This document shows positions 40,651 to 50,150 of a DNA stretch of 64,000 nucleotides, piece after piece. Every line of letters begins with the position of its first letter. Positions within the stretch are counted from its first letter, which is position 1. The notes below the pieces were generated by a model. The model ran no database searches. It had not been told where the DNA came from and was given only the letters and a program-made list of their open reading frames with translations. The stretch lies in contig JAWLGP010000009.1 in NCBI GenBank assembly GCA_041685045.1, positions 62,001 to 126,000 of the forward strand. The letters are read 5' to 3'. The stretch comes from Thiohalomonas sp041685045 (GTDB lineage Bacteria; Pseudomonadota; Gammaproteobacteria; Thiohalomonadales; Thiohalomonadaceae). The translations under genes were made by a program, and so were the position numbers.

Positions 40651-42135
40651 TACCTGATCCAGCAAATACTGCATCAACAGCGGCACCGGCCTCCCGGTAG
40701 CCCCCTTGTTGTCCCCCCCGGACACCCAGGCCGTTCCGGCGATGTCGAGGTGGGCCCAGCGGAACTCTTTGGTGAAGCGTGACAGGAAACAGGCTGCGGT
40801 GATGGTGCCGGCTTCACGTCCACCGATGTTGGCCAGGTCGGCAAACGGGCTTTTCAGCTGCTCCTGGTACTCGTCCCACAGCGGCAGCTGCCAGGCGCGG
40901 TCACCGCTTGTCTGACCGGCGGCCAGCAGGCCTTGGATCAGCGCCTCATCGTTGCCCAGCAGCCCGGCGGCGTGTTTGCCCAAGGCGATGACGCAGGCGC
41001 CGGTGAGGGTGGCGACATCCACCACCACCGCCGGATCGAACTTCTTGGCGTAGGTGAGGGCGTCGCAGAGGATCAGCCGGCCTTCGGCATCGGTATTGAG
41101 GATTTCGATGGTCAGCCCGGCCATCGAAGTGACGATGTCGCCGGGCTTGTTGGCCGCCCCATCCGGCAGGTTCTCGGAGCTGGGCACGATACCGACCACG
41201 TTGAGGGGCAGTTTGCATTCGGCGACTGCTTTCATTGTGCCGAGCACGCTGGCGCCCCCGCACATATCGAACTTCATCTCATCCATACCCGCCCCGGGCT
41301 TGATGGAGATGCCGCCGGAGTCGAAGGTGAGACCCTTGCCCACCAGTACCACCGGCTTGTCCTTCTTCTTGCCGCCGTGGTACTCGACGGTGATCAGCTT
41401 GGCCGGCTGCCGGCTTCCGGTGGAGACCGACAGCAGGGCACCCATACCGAGCTTCTGCATCTCCTTCTCGTCGAGGACGTCGACGGTGATCTCCTTGTAC
41501 TGCTCGCCAAGGGCCGAGGCCTGCTCGGCCAGGTAGGTGGGCGTGCAGATATTCCCCGGCAGGTTGCCCAGGTCCTTGGTCAAGTCCATACCGGCGCCGA
41601 TCGCGGCGCCTTCACGCAGGCCGCGCTCAATTTCCTTGCCATTATCGCCGGCCAGGAGCTGCACCTTCTTCAGCGCCGGACGGCCGTTTCGCTCCTTGTC
41701 GCTCTTGAGCTGGTCGAATGTGTAGACGGCGGCCGCGGCGGCCACTGCCGTCTGCCGCGCCTTCCAGGCGGCGTCCCTTCCGGCCACCTCGAGTTCGGTC
41801 AGACAGCAAACGGCGTCCTTGGCGGCGGAGCTCTTTACCGACATGAACGCCCCCAGCAGCACTTTGCGATAGTCCGCTTCGGACAGCTCCCCCTCCTTGC
41901 CGCAGCCGGCCAGCAGCACCCGTTGCGCCTGGGTGCCGGCGGGAGCATGCAGCCACAACGTCTGTCCGGGCTTGCCCTTCAAATCCCCCTGCTTCAGGAG
42001 TGCACCGATCGCCCCGTTGCTGGCCGCATCCACGGCCTTCGCGGCCGGGCTCAGCTTGTTCTTTTCGAAGACGCCGACGATGAGACAGGCGCTCTTCTGG
42101 GTCTCGGGGCTGCCTTTCTTGACGCTGAAGTCCAT
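40642..42135 (-). CDS. pepA: Leucyl aminopeptidase
   Basis: 497 residues of the M17 family. The signature NTDAEGRLILCDAL carries metal ligands, and VGKGLTFDSGGISIKPGAGM holds the catalytic Lys and Asp region. Hexameric, two-metal cytosolic enzyme that removes N-terminal residues; in E. coli it also binds DNA in Xer recombination and carAB control. The ATG at 42135 follows AGGAG by five bases; a GTG at 42141 sits on that site. Divergent from lptF across a promoter with a perfect palindrome. Confidence 0.97.
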   Translation of the reverse strand: MDFSVKKGSPETQKSACLIVGVFEKNKLSPAAKAVDAASNGAIGALLKQGDLKGKPGQTLWLHAPAGTQAQRVLLAGCGKEGELSEADYRKVLLGAFMSVKSSAAKDAVCCLTELEVAGRDAAWKARQTAVAAAAAVYTFDQLKSDKERNGRPALKKVQLLAGDNGKEIERGLREGAAIGAGMDLTKDLGNLPGNICTPTYLAEQASALGEQYKEITVDVLDEKEMQKLGMGALLSVSTGSRQPAKLITVEYHGGKKKDKPVVLVGKGLTFDSGGISIKPGAGMDEMKFDMCGGASVLGTMKAVAECKLPLNVVGIVPSSENLPDGAANKPGDIVTSMAGLTIEILNTDAEGRLILCDALTYAKKFDPAVVVDVATLTGACVIALGKHAAGLLGNDEALIQGLLAAGQTSGDRAWQLPLWDEYQEQLKSPFADLANIGGREAGTITAACFLSRFTKEFRWAHLDIAGTAWVSGGDNKGATGRPVPLLMQYLLDQVQG

Positions 42136-42184
42136 GGTCACTCCTGTTGCTGTTGGTTTCGGAACCGCTGTTTTGCCGGGCCTA

Positions 42185-42214
42185 TCTATAGCGTAAACTT
42201 TACGCCGCCTTCAA
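42185..42214 (-). promoter_or_regulatory. pepA promoter with palindromic operator
   Basis: On the minus strand TTGAAG and TATAGA are separated by 18 bases. The spacer contains the perfect 15-base palindrome GCGTAAA-G-TTTACGC (42191-42205), directly next to the -10 box. A dimeric regulator bound here would control pepA and perhaps the divergent lptFG genes. The regulator is unknown; PepA itself is one candidate. Confidence 0.6.
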
Positions 42215-42262
42215 CGGCACTTTCCGTTAAACCGGCACCGGCGGGTCGAAGAGGTCGATTTT

Positions 42263-43345
42263 TTGATCATTGAGCGATATCTGCTGCGCGAGACGGCCTA
42301 CACCTTTCTCGGCGTCAGCACCGTGCTGCTGCTCATTTTTCTCAGCAGCACCCTCATCCGCATTCTGGCTGACGCCGCCGAAGGCATCTATCCGGTGTCC
42401 ATCGTCATGGAGCTGTTCGCTCTGCGCAGCGTGGGCAACCTGGTTTTCATCCTGCCGCTCTCCTTCTTCCTGGCCGTACTGCTCGCCCTGGGGCGGCTGT
42501 ACAAGGACTCCGAGATGGCGGCCATGTCCGCCTGCGGCGTGGGTCCGCGCAAATTGCTGTTGACCATCGGCGGTCTGGCCCTGGTGGTAGGCGTTCTGTT
42601 GTCCGGCATTGCCCTGTTCTTCTCCCCCTGGGCCGAAGAGCGGGCGCAACGGCTCATCGATATCGCCCGGGCACGTTCGGAACTGGAGGGAATCGAGGCG
42701 GGTCGCTTCAACCAGTCGGAGAATCGAGCCACGCTGTTCTACGCCGAGCAGGTGGACCAGGACGCGGGCGAACTGAAAAACGTCTTCGGTCACGGGCGCG
42801 CCGACAAGCGCACGCACGTGCTGGCGGCGGAGGGGGCCTACAAGCAGGCAGACCCGGAAACCGGTAACCGCTACCTCGTGTTCTTCGACGGCCACCGCTA
42901 CGAGGGCCGACCGGATCAACCCGACTTCAGGATCATCGAGTTCGAAGAACACGGCATTCTCTTGGAAGAGCGGGCGGTGGTGGCCTCACAGCGCCGTACC
43001 CGTGCCATTCCTACACACGAGCTGTGGAATTCCGCAGTCCCTGCCGAAATGGCGGAACTGCAGTGGCGCATTTCGGTGCCGATCAGCACCGTCCTGCTTG
43101 CCCTCGCGGCGGTGCCGCTCGCGCGTACCTCCCCGCGGCAGGGGCGCTATGGCAAGCTGTTTCTCGGCATCGTGCTGTTGATCGTTTACAACAACCTGTT
43201 GACGGTCGCCCGTTCCTCGCTCTCCAAGGGGCAGTATGGCCCCGAGGTGGGGCTCTGGTGGGTGCATGGCCTGATGCTGGCCTTTACGGTGGTCCTTATT
43301 TGGCGTTCGAACCGCATGCCGGGACCGAAGAAGGCAGGGGCCTGA
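42263..43345 (+). CDS. lptF: LPS export permease LptF
   Basis: 360 residues of the YjgP/YjgQ family: IIERYLLRETAYTFLGVSTVLL at the start, two helices, a periplasmic beta-jellyroll (about 130-260) and a helix-rich end with ISVPISTVLLALAAVPLART. With LptG and LptB2 it extracts lipopolysaccharide from the inner membrane. The start is TTG at 42263 with GAGG upstream, which gives the conserved MIIERYLLRE N-terminus. Divergent from pepA, the usual gammaproteobacterial order. Confidence 0.95.
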   Translation: MIIERYLLRETAYTFLGVSTVLLLIFLSSTLIRILADAAEGIYPVSIVMELFALRSVGNLVFILPLSFFLAVLLALGRLYKDSEMAAMSACGVGPRKLLLTIGGLALVVGVLLSGIALFFSPWAEERAQRLIDIARARSELEGIEAGRFNQSENRATLFYAEQVDQDAGELKNVFGHGRADKRTHVLAAEGAYKQADPETGNRYLVFFDGHRYEGRPDQPDFRIIEFEEHGILLEERAVVASQRRTRAIPTHELWNSAVPAEMAELQWRISVPISTVLLALAAVPLARTSPRQGRYGKLFLGIVLLIVYNNLLTVARSSLSKGQYGPEVGLWWVHGLMLAFTVVLIWRSNRMPGPKKAGA

Positions 43346-43346
43346 G

Positions 43347-44408
43347 ATGCGGCTGCTCGATCGCTACATCGGTTCGGCGGTGGCCGGCAACGTCGCCGTG
43401 GTCATGCTGGTGCTGCTCGCCCTCTACTTTTTCAGCACGCTGGTGGAGGAGATGGGTGATGTGGGCAAAGGGAGTTACACCACGGAGCTGGCGATCAAGT
43501 ACACGTTGATGCTGATCCCGCGCCAGGTCTACGAGCTGTTTCCGCTGTCGGCCCTGCTCGGCGCCATGCTCGGTCTCGGCTCCCTGGCCTCCACCAGTGA
43601 ATTGACCGTCATGCGTGCGGCGGGCGTCTCCATCCGCCGGATCGTACTCTCGGTGCTCAAAGTGGGCGCCCTGCTGGCGGTGATCGTCACCCTCATCGGT
43701 GAAGTGGTGGCGCCGCCACTGGAAGTGAACGCGCGGCAGGGGCGGACGGTGGCCATTCGTTCCCAACTCATCTTCAACACCGACGAGGGACTTTGGGCCC
43801 GCGAGGGTGAATCGTTCATCAATATCCGGCGGCAACTGGGCGATGGGGAGGCGGTGGGTGTTCGGATTTATCGCTTCGAGGAGAAGCGCCTGGTCCAGAG
43901 CGTCTACGCGGGTCGTGGCAGCTATGGCAACGATGAGTGGATCTTGAAAAATGCGACCGTCAGTCGTGTGGACGATGACGGGGTTTCCACCCGCAGCGTG
44001 AAACAGTTTCGCTGGGCGACCAATCTGACCCCGGCGGTCATCGACTCGGTCTCGGTGGAGCCGGACAATCTCCCCGTGGTCCAGCTTTACGACTACATCC
44101 AGTTCATGCGCGCCAACGGTCTTGAGGACCGGCGCTACGACCTCGCCATGTGGATCCGGATCATGACCCCCTTGGCTACGGCCGGCATGGTCTTATTGGC
44201 GGTCCCCTTCGTGTTCGGGTCGATGCGCAGCACCGGCGTCGGTCAGCGGATCATGGTCGGCGCCCTGATTGGGATCGGTTTCTACCTCTTCAACGCCGTA
44301 TTCAGCCGGGTCGGCATTCTCTACAACATCCCGCCGCTGGTCGCCGCCGCCCTGCCGACGGCGCTGGTGTTTGCGCTTTGGATCTTCTTGATGCGGCGGA
44401 TCCGCTGA
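43347..44408 (+). CDS. lptG: LPS export permease LptG
   Basis: 353 residues, paralogous in fold to LptF: LLDRYIGSAVAGNVAVVMLVLL at the start, a jellyroll domain in the middle, then GSMRSTGVGQRIMVGALIGIG and C-terminal helices. It partners LptF in LPS extraction. The ATG lies one base after the lptF stop with AGGGG upstream, so the pair is co-translated. It ends 28 bases from the convergent RDD gene, with no clear terminator between them. Confidence 0.96.
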   Translation: MRLLDRYIGSAVAGNVAVVMLVLLALYFFSTLVEEMGDVGKGSYTTELAIKYTLMLIPRQVYELFPLSALLGAMLGLGSLASTSELTVMRAAGVSIRRIVLSVLKVGALLAVIVTLIGEVVAPPLEVNARQGRTVAIRSQLIFNTDEGLWAREGESFINIRRQLGDGEAVGVRIYRFEEKRLVQSVYAGRGSYGNDEWILKNATVSRVDDDGVSTRSVKQFRWATNLTPAVIDSVSVEPDNLPVVQLYDYIQFMRANGLEDRRYDLAMWIRIMTPLATAGMVLLAVPFVFGSMRSTGVGQRIMVGALIGIGFYLFNAVFSRVGILYNIPPLVAAALPTALVFALWIFLMRRIR

Positions 44409-44436
44409 CGGTTTCGGCTCATCTGTGTGGCCGAAC

Positions 44437-44910
44437 CTACCGCTGTTTCGGGAGTACCACCAAAACCGTCTCCGAGTAGCGGTCATGCCAGCAGAGTCGC
44501 TCCTTGTCCCAGAGTGACCACCAAAAACCGAGGCCGAGCGGCAGCCAGGAGGCGATCGCCACCAGATAGCGCAACAATGCGTGCCACGGGCCGATGGGCT
44601 TGCCGTCGAACGTCACCACCCGGATGCGCCACGCGCGCATGCCCAGGGTCTGACCGCCATGGAGCCAAAACCAGCCGAAGAACCCGAAGGCGACCAGAAA
44701 CAGGTACATGCTGAACAGGGCCCGGTAGACCGGGTGGTTCTCATAACTGGGGGCCATCGCACCGTCAGCGGCGGTTCCACCGGCGAAAAGCAGCGTCGGC
44801 AGTGCGGCGGCGATGAAAAGAACCGCCAGCAACAGCAGGCTGTCGTAGAGAATGGCCGCCAGACGGCGCAGCAGGCCGGCGCGGGGCAGGTCAACGGTGA
44901 TCGTGGCCAT
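44437..44910 (-). CDS. RDD-family membrane protein
   Basis: 157 residues. The RDD signature appears as AGLLRRLAAILYDSLLLLAVLF, with Arg and Asp in the first helix, then a second hydrophobic region and GGQTLGMRAWRIRVV before YLVAIASWLPLGLGFWWSLWD. RDD proteins are small inner-membrane proteins of uncertain transport or ion-exchange role. Often found beside lptFG in gammaproteobacteria, here convergent with lptG. Confidence 0.88.
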   Translation of the reverse strand: MATITVDLPRAGLLRRLAAILYDSLLLLAVLFIAAALPTLLFAGGTAADGAMAPSYENHPVYRALFSMYLFLVAFGFFGWFWLHGGQTLGMRAWRIRVVTFDGKPIGPWHALLRYLVAIASWLPLGLGFWWSLWDKERLCWHDRYSETVLVVLPKQR

Positions 44911-44978
44911 GGCTCGTGTCTGATTTCAGGGGCGGCGATTATATCAGAGCGGGTGGTTCGACTTGTGATGCTGCCCAA

Positions 44979-45131
44979 TTCAACAGGATTAACAGGGATT
45001 TTTCAGGATTAACAGGATAAGGCCTCTTTGTTATAGGTTGAGACCATCAAACCTTTAACCAGTCCATGGTTGTGTTTTTCCCTTTTGTTTCATCCTGTTA
45101 ATCCTGAAAAATCCTGTTAATCCTGTTCAAT
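44979..45131. repeat. ATTAACAGGAT-type inverted repeat upstream of purL
   Basis: A left arm of about 40 bases beginning TTCAACAGGATTAACAGG is mirrored at 45091-45130 with very few mismatches; about 70 unrelated bases lie between. The arms are built from ATTAACAGGAT units. A related copy follows purL at 49118. The element ends ~40 bases before the purL -10 box (TACAAT at 45171). Confidence 0.85.
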
Positions 45132-45215
45132 CACTGGCCGAGGCAGATGCATTCCGCCGCCCGCCCCCGGTACAATTGCGCCTTTCCGTTCCTCTCGTAC
45201 AAGGCCCCTAAAGCG

Positions 45216-48200
45216 ATGCTGATTCTCCGCGGCAGCCCCGCCCTCTCCCCGTTCCGTCTCGACAAGCTGCTTGCCCGGGTCCGCGAGCGCGTCCCCGCCG
45301 TCGAACACCTGTACGCGGAATACGTCCACTTCGTCGACCTGGAGCAGTCCCTGGGTGCGGAGGAGCGGATCACCCTGGAGCGGATCCTGACCTACGGGCC
45401 GGCCCTGGCGGCGGAGGAGCCGGAGGGACAGCTGGTGCTGGTGGTGCCCAGAGCTGGCACCATTTCGCCCTGGTCGACCAAGGCCACCGATATCGCCCAC
45501 AACTGCGGGTTGGGTAAGGTCAAGCGGATCGAGCGCGGCATCGCCTACTACCTGCGCGCCGACGGCTGGTCGCTGAATGAGGGGGAGTGGGCCCACACCG
45601 CCGCGCTGCTGCACGACCGCATGACGCAGAGCGCACTGGCCTCGGTGGACGAGGCCGAAGGCCTGTTCGTGCAGGCCGAGCCGCGCCCGCTCACCGCGGT
45701 GGACATCCTCACCGGCGGCCGTGACGCTTTGGCCGCGGCCAACCGCGAGATGGGCCTCGCCCTGGCGGAGGACGAGATCGACTACCTGGTGGAGAACTTC
45801 ACCAAGCTCGGCCGCAATCCGACCGACGTCGAACTCTATATGTTCGCCCAGGCCAACTCCGAGCACTGCCGGCACAAGATCTTCAACGCCGACTGGATCA
45901 TCGACGGCCAGCCGCAGGCGCGCTCGCTGTTCAAGATGATCCGCAACACCTACGAGCAGCACTCCGAGGGCGTGCTCTCGGCCTACAAGGACAACGCGGC
46001 GGTATTCGCCGGCTTCGAGGCGGGCCGGTTCTACCCCGACCCGACCACCGGCAAATACGGCTACGTGCAGCAGCCGGTTCACATCCTCTGCAAGGTGGAG
46101 ACCCACAACCACCCCACCGCCATCTCGCCGGACCCCGGCGCCGCCACCGGCTCCGGCGGCGAGATCCGCGACGAGGGCGCCACCGGGCGCGGCAGCAAGC
46201 CCAAGGCGGGGCTGACCGGCTTTACCGTCTCCAACCTGCGCATCCCCGGCTTCGAACAGCCGTGGGAGAGCGACTACGGCAAGCCGGGACGCATCGTCTC
46301 CGCGCTGGACATCATGATCGAGGGCCCGCTCGGCGCCGCGGCCTTCAATAACGAGTTCGGTCGCCCGGCAATCAACGGCTACTTCCGCACCTATGAAGAG
46401 AAGGTGCCTGGTCCTGCCGGCGAAGAGGTGCGTGGCTACCACAAGCCGATCATGCTTGCCGGCGGTCTCGGCAATATCCGTGAAGATCACGTGGAGAAGG
46501 GCGACATCCCGCCCGGTGCCCAACTGGTCGCGCTGGGCGGCCCGGCGATGCTGATCGGCCTGGGCGGCGGCGCCGCCTCCTCCATGGCCTCCGGCCAGAG
46601 TGCCGAGGACCTGGACTTCGCCTCGGTGCAGCGCGCCAACCCGGAGATGGAGCGCCGCTGCCAGGAGGTGATCGATCGCTGCTGGCAGCTGGGCGACGCC
46701 AACCCCATCGTCTCCATCCACGACGTCGGTGCCGGCGGCCTCTCCAACGCCATGCCGGAACTGGTGAACGACGCCGAGCGCGGCGCCCGCTTCGAGCTGC
46801 GCGCCATCCCCAACGACGACCCGGGCATGGCGCCGAAGGAGATCTGGTGCAACGAGGCGCAGGAGCGCTATGTGCTGGCGGTGCAGCCGGAGGATATGGA
46901 GCGCTTCGCGGCCATCTGCGAACGCGAGCGCTGCCCCTACGCGGTGATCGGCGAGGCCACCGAGGAGCGCCAGTTGGTGCTGGGCGATGGTCATTTCGAC
47001 AACACCGCCATCGACATGCCGATGGAGGTGCTGCTCGGCAAGCCGCCGAAGATGTTGCGCGACGTGCACCACAAGCCGTTTCACAAGCCGGAATTCCGCA
47101 CCGGCGGCATCGACCTGAAGGAGGCCGGCTACCGCCTGCTGCGCCTGCCGACCATCGCCGACAAGCGCTTTTTGATCACCATCGGTGACCGCACCGTCAC
47201 CGGCCTGGTGGCCCGCGACCAGATGGTAGGCCCCTGGCAGGAGCCGGTGGCCGACTGCGGCGTCACCGCCACCAGCTTCGACGTCTACGTCGGCGAGGCG
47301 ATGGCCATGGGCGAGCGCACCCCGCTGGCCCTGCTCGACCACGCCGCCAGCGCGCGCATGGCGGTGGGCGAGGCGATCACCAATATCGCCGCCGCCCGCA
47401 TCGGCCGGATCTCCGACATCAAGCTCTCCGCCAACTGGATGGCCCCGGCGGGTCACCCGGGCGAGGACGCCGGCCTGTTTGACGCGGTGCGTGCGGTCGG
47501 CATGGAGCTGTGCCCGGCGCTCGGCCTCACCATCCCGGTCGGCAAGGACTCCATGTCCATGAAGACCGTCTGGCAGGAGCAGGGCGAGAGCCGCTCGGTG
47601 ACCGCGCCGGTGTCACTGATCGTCACCGCCTTCGCGCCGGTGCTGGATGTGCGCCGCACCCTCACGCCGGAACTGCGCACCGACAAGGGCGACACCGACC
47701 TGATCCTGGTCGACCTCGGCAAGGGCAGGAACCGCCTCGGCGGCTCGGCCCTGGCGCAGGTCTACAAGGAGCTGGGCCACGCCACCCCGGACGTGGACGA
47801 TGCGGCCGCGCTCAAGACTTTTTTCGAGGTGATGCAGACCCTTGGCGAGCGCAAGCTGATCCTGGCCTACCACGACCGCTCCGACGGCGGCCTGTTCACC
47901 ACCGTCTGCGAGATGGCCTTCTCCGGTCGCACCGGCGTCACCGTGCGCCTGGATGCGCTGGGCGAGGATGATGCCGCCGTACTGTTCTCCGAGGAGCTGG
48001 GCGCGGTGATCCAGGTGCGCCACGTCGATACCGACGAGGTGATGAAGGCTTTTGCCGACGCCGGTCTCGGCCGTCACAGCTTCGTCATCGGCGAGCTGGA
48101 CGACGAGGACCACGTGGTGTTCACCCGCGATGGCGTGGACCTGATTGCCGAGCCTCGCCTTGCGCTGCAGCGCGCCTGGTCCGAAACCACCTTCCGCATG

Positions 48201-49115
48201 CAGTCGCTGCGTGACAACCCGGAGTGCGCCGAGGAGGAGTTCGATCGCCTGCTCGACGTCAACGATCCCGGCCTGCACGCCGAGCTCGGCTTCGAGCCGG
48301 AGGAGGACGTGGCCGCACCGTACATCGCCAAGGGAGCACGTCCGCCGGTGGCGATCCTGCGGGAGCAGGGGGTCAACGGCCAGGTGGAGATGGCGGCCGC
48401 CTTCGACCGGGCCGGCTTCGATGCGGTCGATGTGCACATGAGCGACATCATCAGCGGCCGCATCCAGCTCGCCGACTTCACCGGTGTGGTCGCCTGCGGC
48501 GGCTTCTCCTACGGCGACGTGCTCGGCGCCGGCGAGGGCTGGGCCAAGTCGATCCTGTTCAACCCGCGTGCCCGCGACCAGTTCGAGGCGTTCTTCGGCC
48601 GCAGCGACACCTTCGGGCTCGGCGTCTGCAACGGCTGCCAGATGATGTCCAACCTGCACACGCTGATCCCCGGCACCGAACTGTGGCCGCATTTCGTGCG
48701 CAACACCTCGGAGCAGTTCGAGGCCCGCTTCTCCATGGTCGAGGTTCTCAAGTCGCCGTCGCTGTTTTTGGCCGGCATGGAGGGCTCACGCATGCCCATC
48801 GCCGTGGCCCACGGCGAGGGCCGGGCCGAGTTCGCCGATCCGGAGGAGGGCCCGGTGGTCGCCCTGCGCGAGCACGCGGTGGCGCTGCGCTACGTGGACA
48901 ACTATGGTGATCCGACCGAGATCTATCCGGCCAACCCCAACGGCTCGCCGCTCGGGATCACCGGCCTGACCAATGCCGATGGCCGCTTCACCATCATGAT
49001 GCCGCACCCGGAGCGGGTGTTCCGCACCGTGCAGCACTCCTGGCACCCGGACGAGTGGGGCGTCGACGGGCCGTGGATGCGCATGTTCCGTAATGCGCGG
49101 GTCTGGGTGGGTTAG
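45216..49115 (+). CDS. purL: Phosphoribosylformylglycinamidine synthase (FGAM synthase)
   Basis: 1299 residues, the long single-chain form of proteobacteria and eukaryotes. Order: N-terminal domain, linker, two PurM-like halves (KVETHNHPTAISPDPGAATG, GLSNAMPELVNDAERG, IPVGKDSMSMKTVWQEQG) and a C-terminal class-I glutaminase (about 1035-1299) with the nucleophile in GVCNGCQMM. Catalyses step four of purine synthesis using ATP and glutamine. The ATG at 45216 matches the family start (MLILRGSPALSPFRLDKLL). A TACAAT -10 box lies at 45171. Flanked on both sides by related inverted repeats. Confidence 0.98.
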   Translation: MLILRGSPALSPFRLDKLLARVRERVPAVEHLYAEYVHFVDLEQSLGAEERITLERILTYGPALAAEEPEGQLVLVVPRAGTISPWSTKATDIAHNCGLGKVKRIERGIAYYLRADGWSLNEGEWAHTAALLHDRMTQSALASVDEAEGLFVQAEPRPLTAVDILTGGRDALAAANREMGLALAEDEIDYLVENFTKLGRNPTDVELYMFAQANSEHCRHKIFNADWIIDGQPQARSLFKMIRNTYEQHSEGVLSAYKDNAAVFAGFEAGRFYPDPTTGKYGYVQQPVHILCKVETHNHPTAISPDPGAATGSGGEIRDEGATGRGSKPKAGLTGFTVSNLRIPGFEQPWESDYGKPGRIVSALDIMIEGPLGAAAFNNEFGRPAINGYFRTYEEKVPGPAGEEVRGYHKPIMLAGGLGNIREDHVEKGDIPPGAQLVALGGPAMLIGLGGGAASSMASGQSAEDLDFASVQRANPEMERRCQEVIDRCWQLGDANPIVSIHDVGAGGLSNAMPELVNDAERGARFELRAIPNDDPGMAPKEIWCNEAQERYVLAVQPEDMERFAAICERERCPYAVIGEATEERQLVLGDGHFDNTAIDMPMEVLLGKPPKMLRDVHHKPFHKPEFRTGGIDLKEAGYRLLRLPTIADKRFLITIGDRTVTGLVARDQMVGPWQEPVADCGVTATSFDVYVGEAMAMGERTPLALLDHAASARMAVGEAITNIAAARIGRISDIKLSANWMAPAGHPGEDAGLFDAVRAVGMELCPALGLTIPVGKDSMSMKTVWQEQGESRSVTAPVSLIVTAFAPVLDVRRTLTPELRTDKGDTDLILVDLGKGRNRLGGSALAQVYKELGHATPDVDDAAALKTFFEVMQTLGERKLILAYHDRSDGGLFTTVCEMAFSGRTGVTVRLDALGEDDAAVLFSEELGAVIQVRHVDTDEVMKAFADAGLGRHSFVIGELDDEDHVVFTRDGVDLIAEPRLALQRAWSETTFRMQSLRDNPECAEEEFDRLLDVNDPGLHAELGFEPEEDVAAPYIAKGARPPVAILREQGVNGQVEMAAAFDRAGFDAVDVHMSDIISGRIQLADFTGVVACGGFSYGDVLGAGEGWAKSILFNPRARDQFEAFFGRSDTFGLGVCNGCQMMSNLHTLIPGTELWPHFVRNTSEQFEARFSMVEVLKSPSLFLAGMEGSRMPIAVAHGEGRAEFADPEEGPVVALREHAVALRYVDNYGDPTEIYPANPNGSPLGITGLTNADGRFTIMMPHPERVFRTVQHSWHPDEWGVDGPWMRMFRNARVWVG

Positions 49116-49117
49116 GA

Positions 49118-49262
49118 TTCAACAGGATTGACAGGATGTTTTCAGGATTAACAGGATAAAGGCCTATTGGCTGCGAGTGAGAAGACAAACAGTGCTCGAG
49201 TGGTCAGGCACGCGCTTTTTTGCGTTCACTTCATCCTGAAAATCCTGTTAATCCTGTGAAAT
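49118..49262. repeat. ATTAACAGGAT-type inverted repeat downstream of purL
   Basis: TTCAACAGGATTGACAGGAT at 49118 starts the left arm, three bases after the purL stop; the right arm (49231-49262) is its near reverse complement. Its arms are closely similar to those of the copy at 44979-45131, while the central bases differ. Confidence 0.82.
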
Positions 49263-49289
49263 AGGACTGACCAAGTCGAATCGGCCACC

Positions 49290-49934
49290 GTGAGCGAGAT
49301 CCCGTCTGCCCTTGTACTGTTTGCCGCGATTGCGGCCGGCGCGGTGGCGGGTTCGCTGTTCGCTACCCTGCGCTCGCTGCGCCGTCGCCACTGGCTGCGG
49401 ACCGCGGCGGGGACGACCGCCCTGCTACCCACCCTGTTGCTGGTGGCGCTCGCCGGTCTGCTGCTGCTGAACGCCTGGGGTTACCACGCCCTGACCCATG
49501 AGGAGGTGGCCGCCGTGGTGGAGACCCGGCCGGTGGGGCCACAGCGGTTCACCGCCGCATTCCGCTTTCCCGATGGGAGTCAGGCCGAATTTCAGCTGGC
49601 CGGCGACGAGCTTTACGTCGATGCCCGCATCCTGAAATGGAAGTACTGGGCCAACTTGATCGGGCTGTACACCAGCTATGAGCTCGATCGGGTCGCCGGC
49701 CGTTACCGGGCGTTGGCGGACGAGCGGGACAAGCCACGCACCGTACACCCGCTCGCCGACGACCTGCCGGTCGATGCCTTCACGTTGCGGCAACGTTTTC
49801 CGCAACTGGCGTTCCTGCTCGATGCGGAATACGGCTCGGCCACCTTCGTTCCCGCCAACGCCGTCGCCCGCTACGAAATCCGCGTCTCCACCACCGGCCT
49901 CCTCGCCCGCCGAATCGCCCCCGAGCCGAAATAG
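49290..49934 (+). CDS. Membrane-anchored protein, unknown function
   Basis: 214 residues with two N-terminal hydrophobic helices (about 6-26 and 45-65) and a C-terminal soluble domain (about 70-214) containing FTAAFRFPDGSQAEFQLAGDELYVDARIL and YWANLIGLYTSYELDRVAGRY. GTG start after the repeat downstream of purL. Similar proteins are sometimes annotated as efflux-related, but nothing in the sequence supports transport. Topology suggests an inner-membrane anchor with a periplasmic or cytosolic domain. Confidence 0.7.
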   Translation: MSEIPSALVLFAAIAAGAVAGSLFATLRSLRRRHWLRTAAGTTALLPTLLLVALAGLLLLNAWGYHALTHEEVAAVVETRPVGPQRFTAAFRFPDGSQAEFQLAGDELYVDARILKWKYWANLIGLYTSYELDRVAGRYRALADERDKPRTVHPLADDLPVDAFTLRQRFPQLAFLLDAEYGSATFVPANAVARYEIRVSTTGLLARRIAPEPK

Positions 49935-50150
49935 CGCATTTTTGAGTCATAGGGTGTGGTGAGGAACGAACCGCACCGCTCGCCCTAAAGCGCCAAAGAC
50001 GATGCGGTTCGCAGGCTCACCACATCCGGCTTTCGTGGATCAAGGGGCGTTTCCAGGCTATCGGTGCGGTTCTCCAACTTGTCCTCCCCAATCGGCCGTC
50101 GCGTGGCAGAGTGTCTGTACTGCTCTGTACTCTTCGGCCGGCTACCGGGA

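Noticed and set aside
42142..42262. A plus-strand lptF promoter inside the divergent gap
   Set aside because: No convincing -35/-10 pair in the plus direction could be found, although one must exist if lptFG is not read from elsewhere.
45117..47456. A 779-codon minus-strand frame opposite purL
   Set aside because: Shadow of purL; its composition is biased and it would begin and end without signals.
44979..49262. purL as cargo of a composite transposon
   Set aside because: The flanking repeats are short, encode no transposase and belong to a common intergenic class; purL is a native housekeeping gene.
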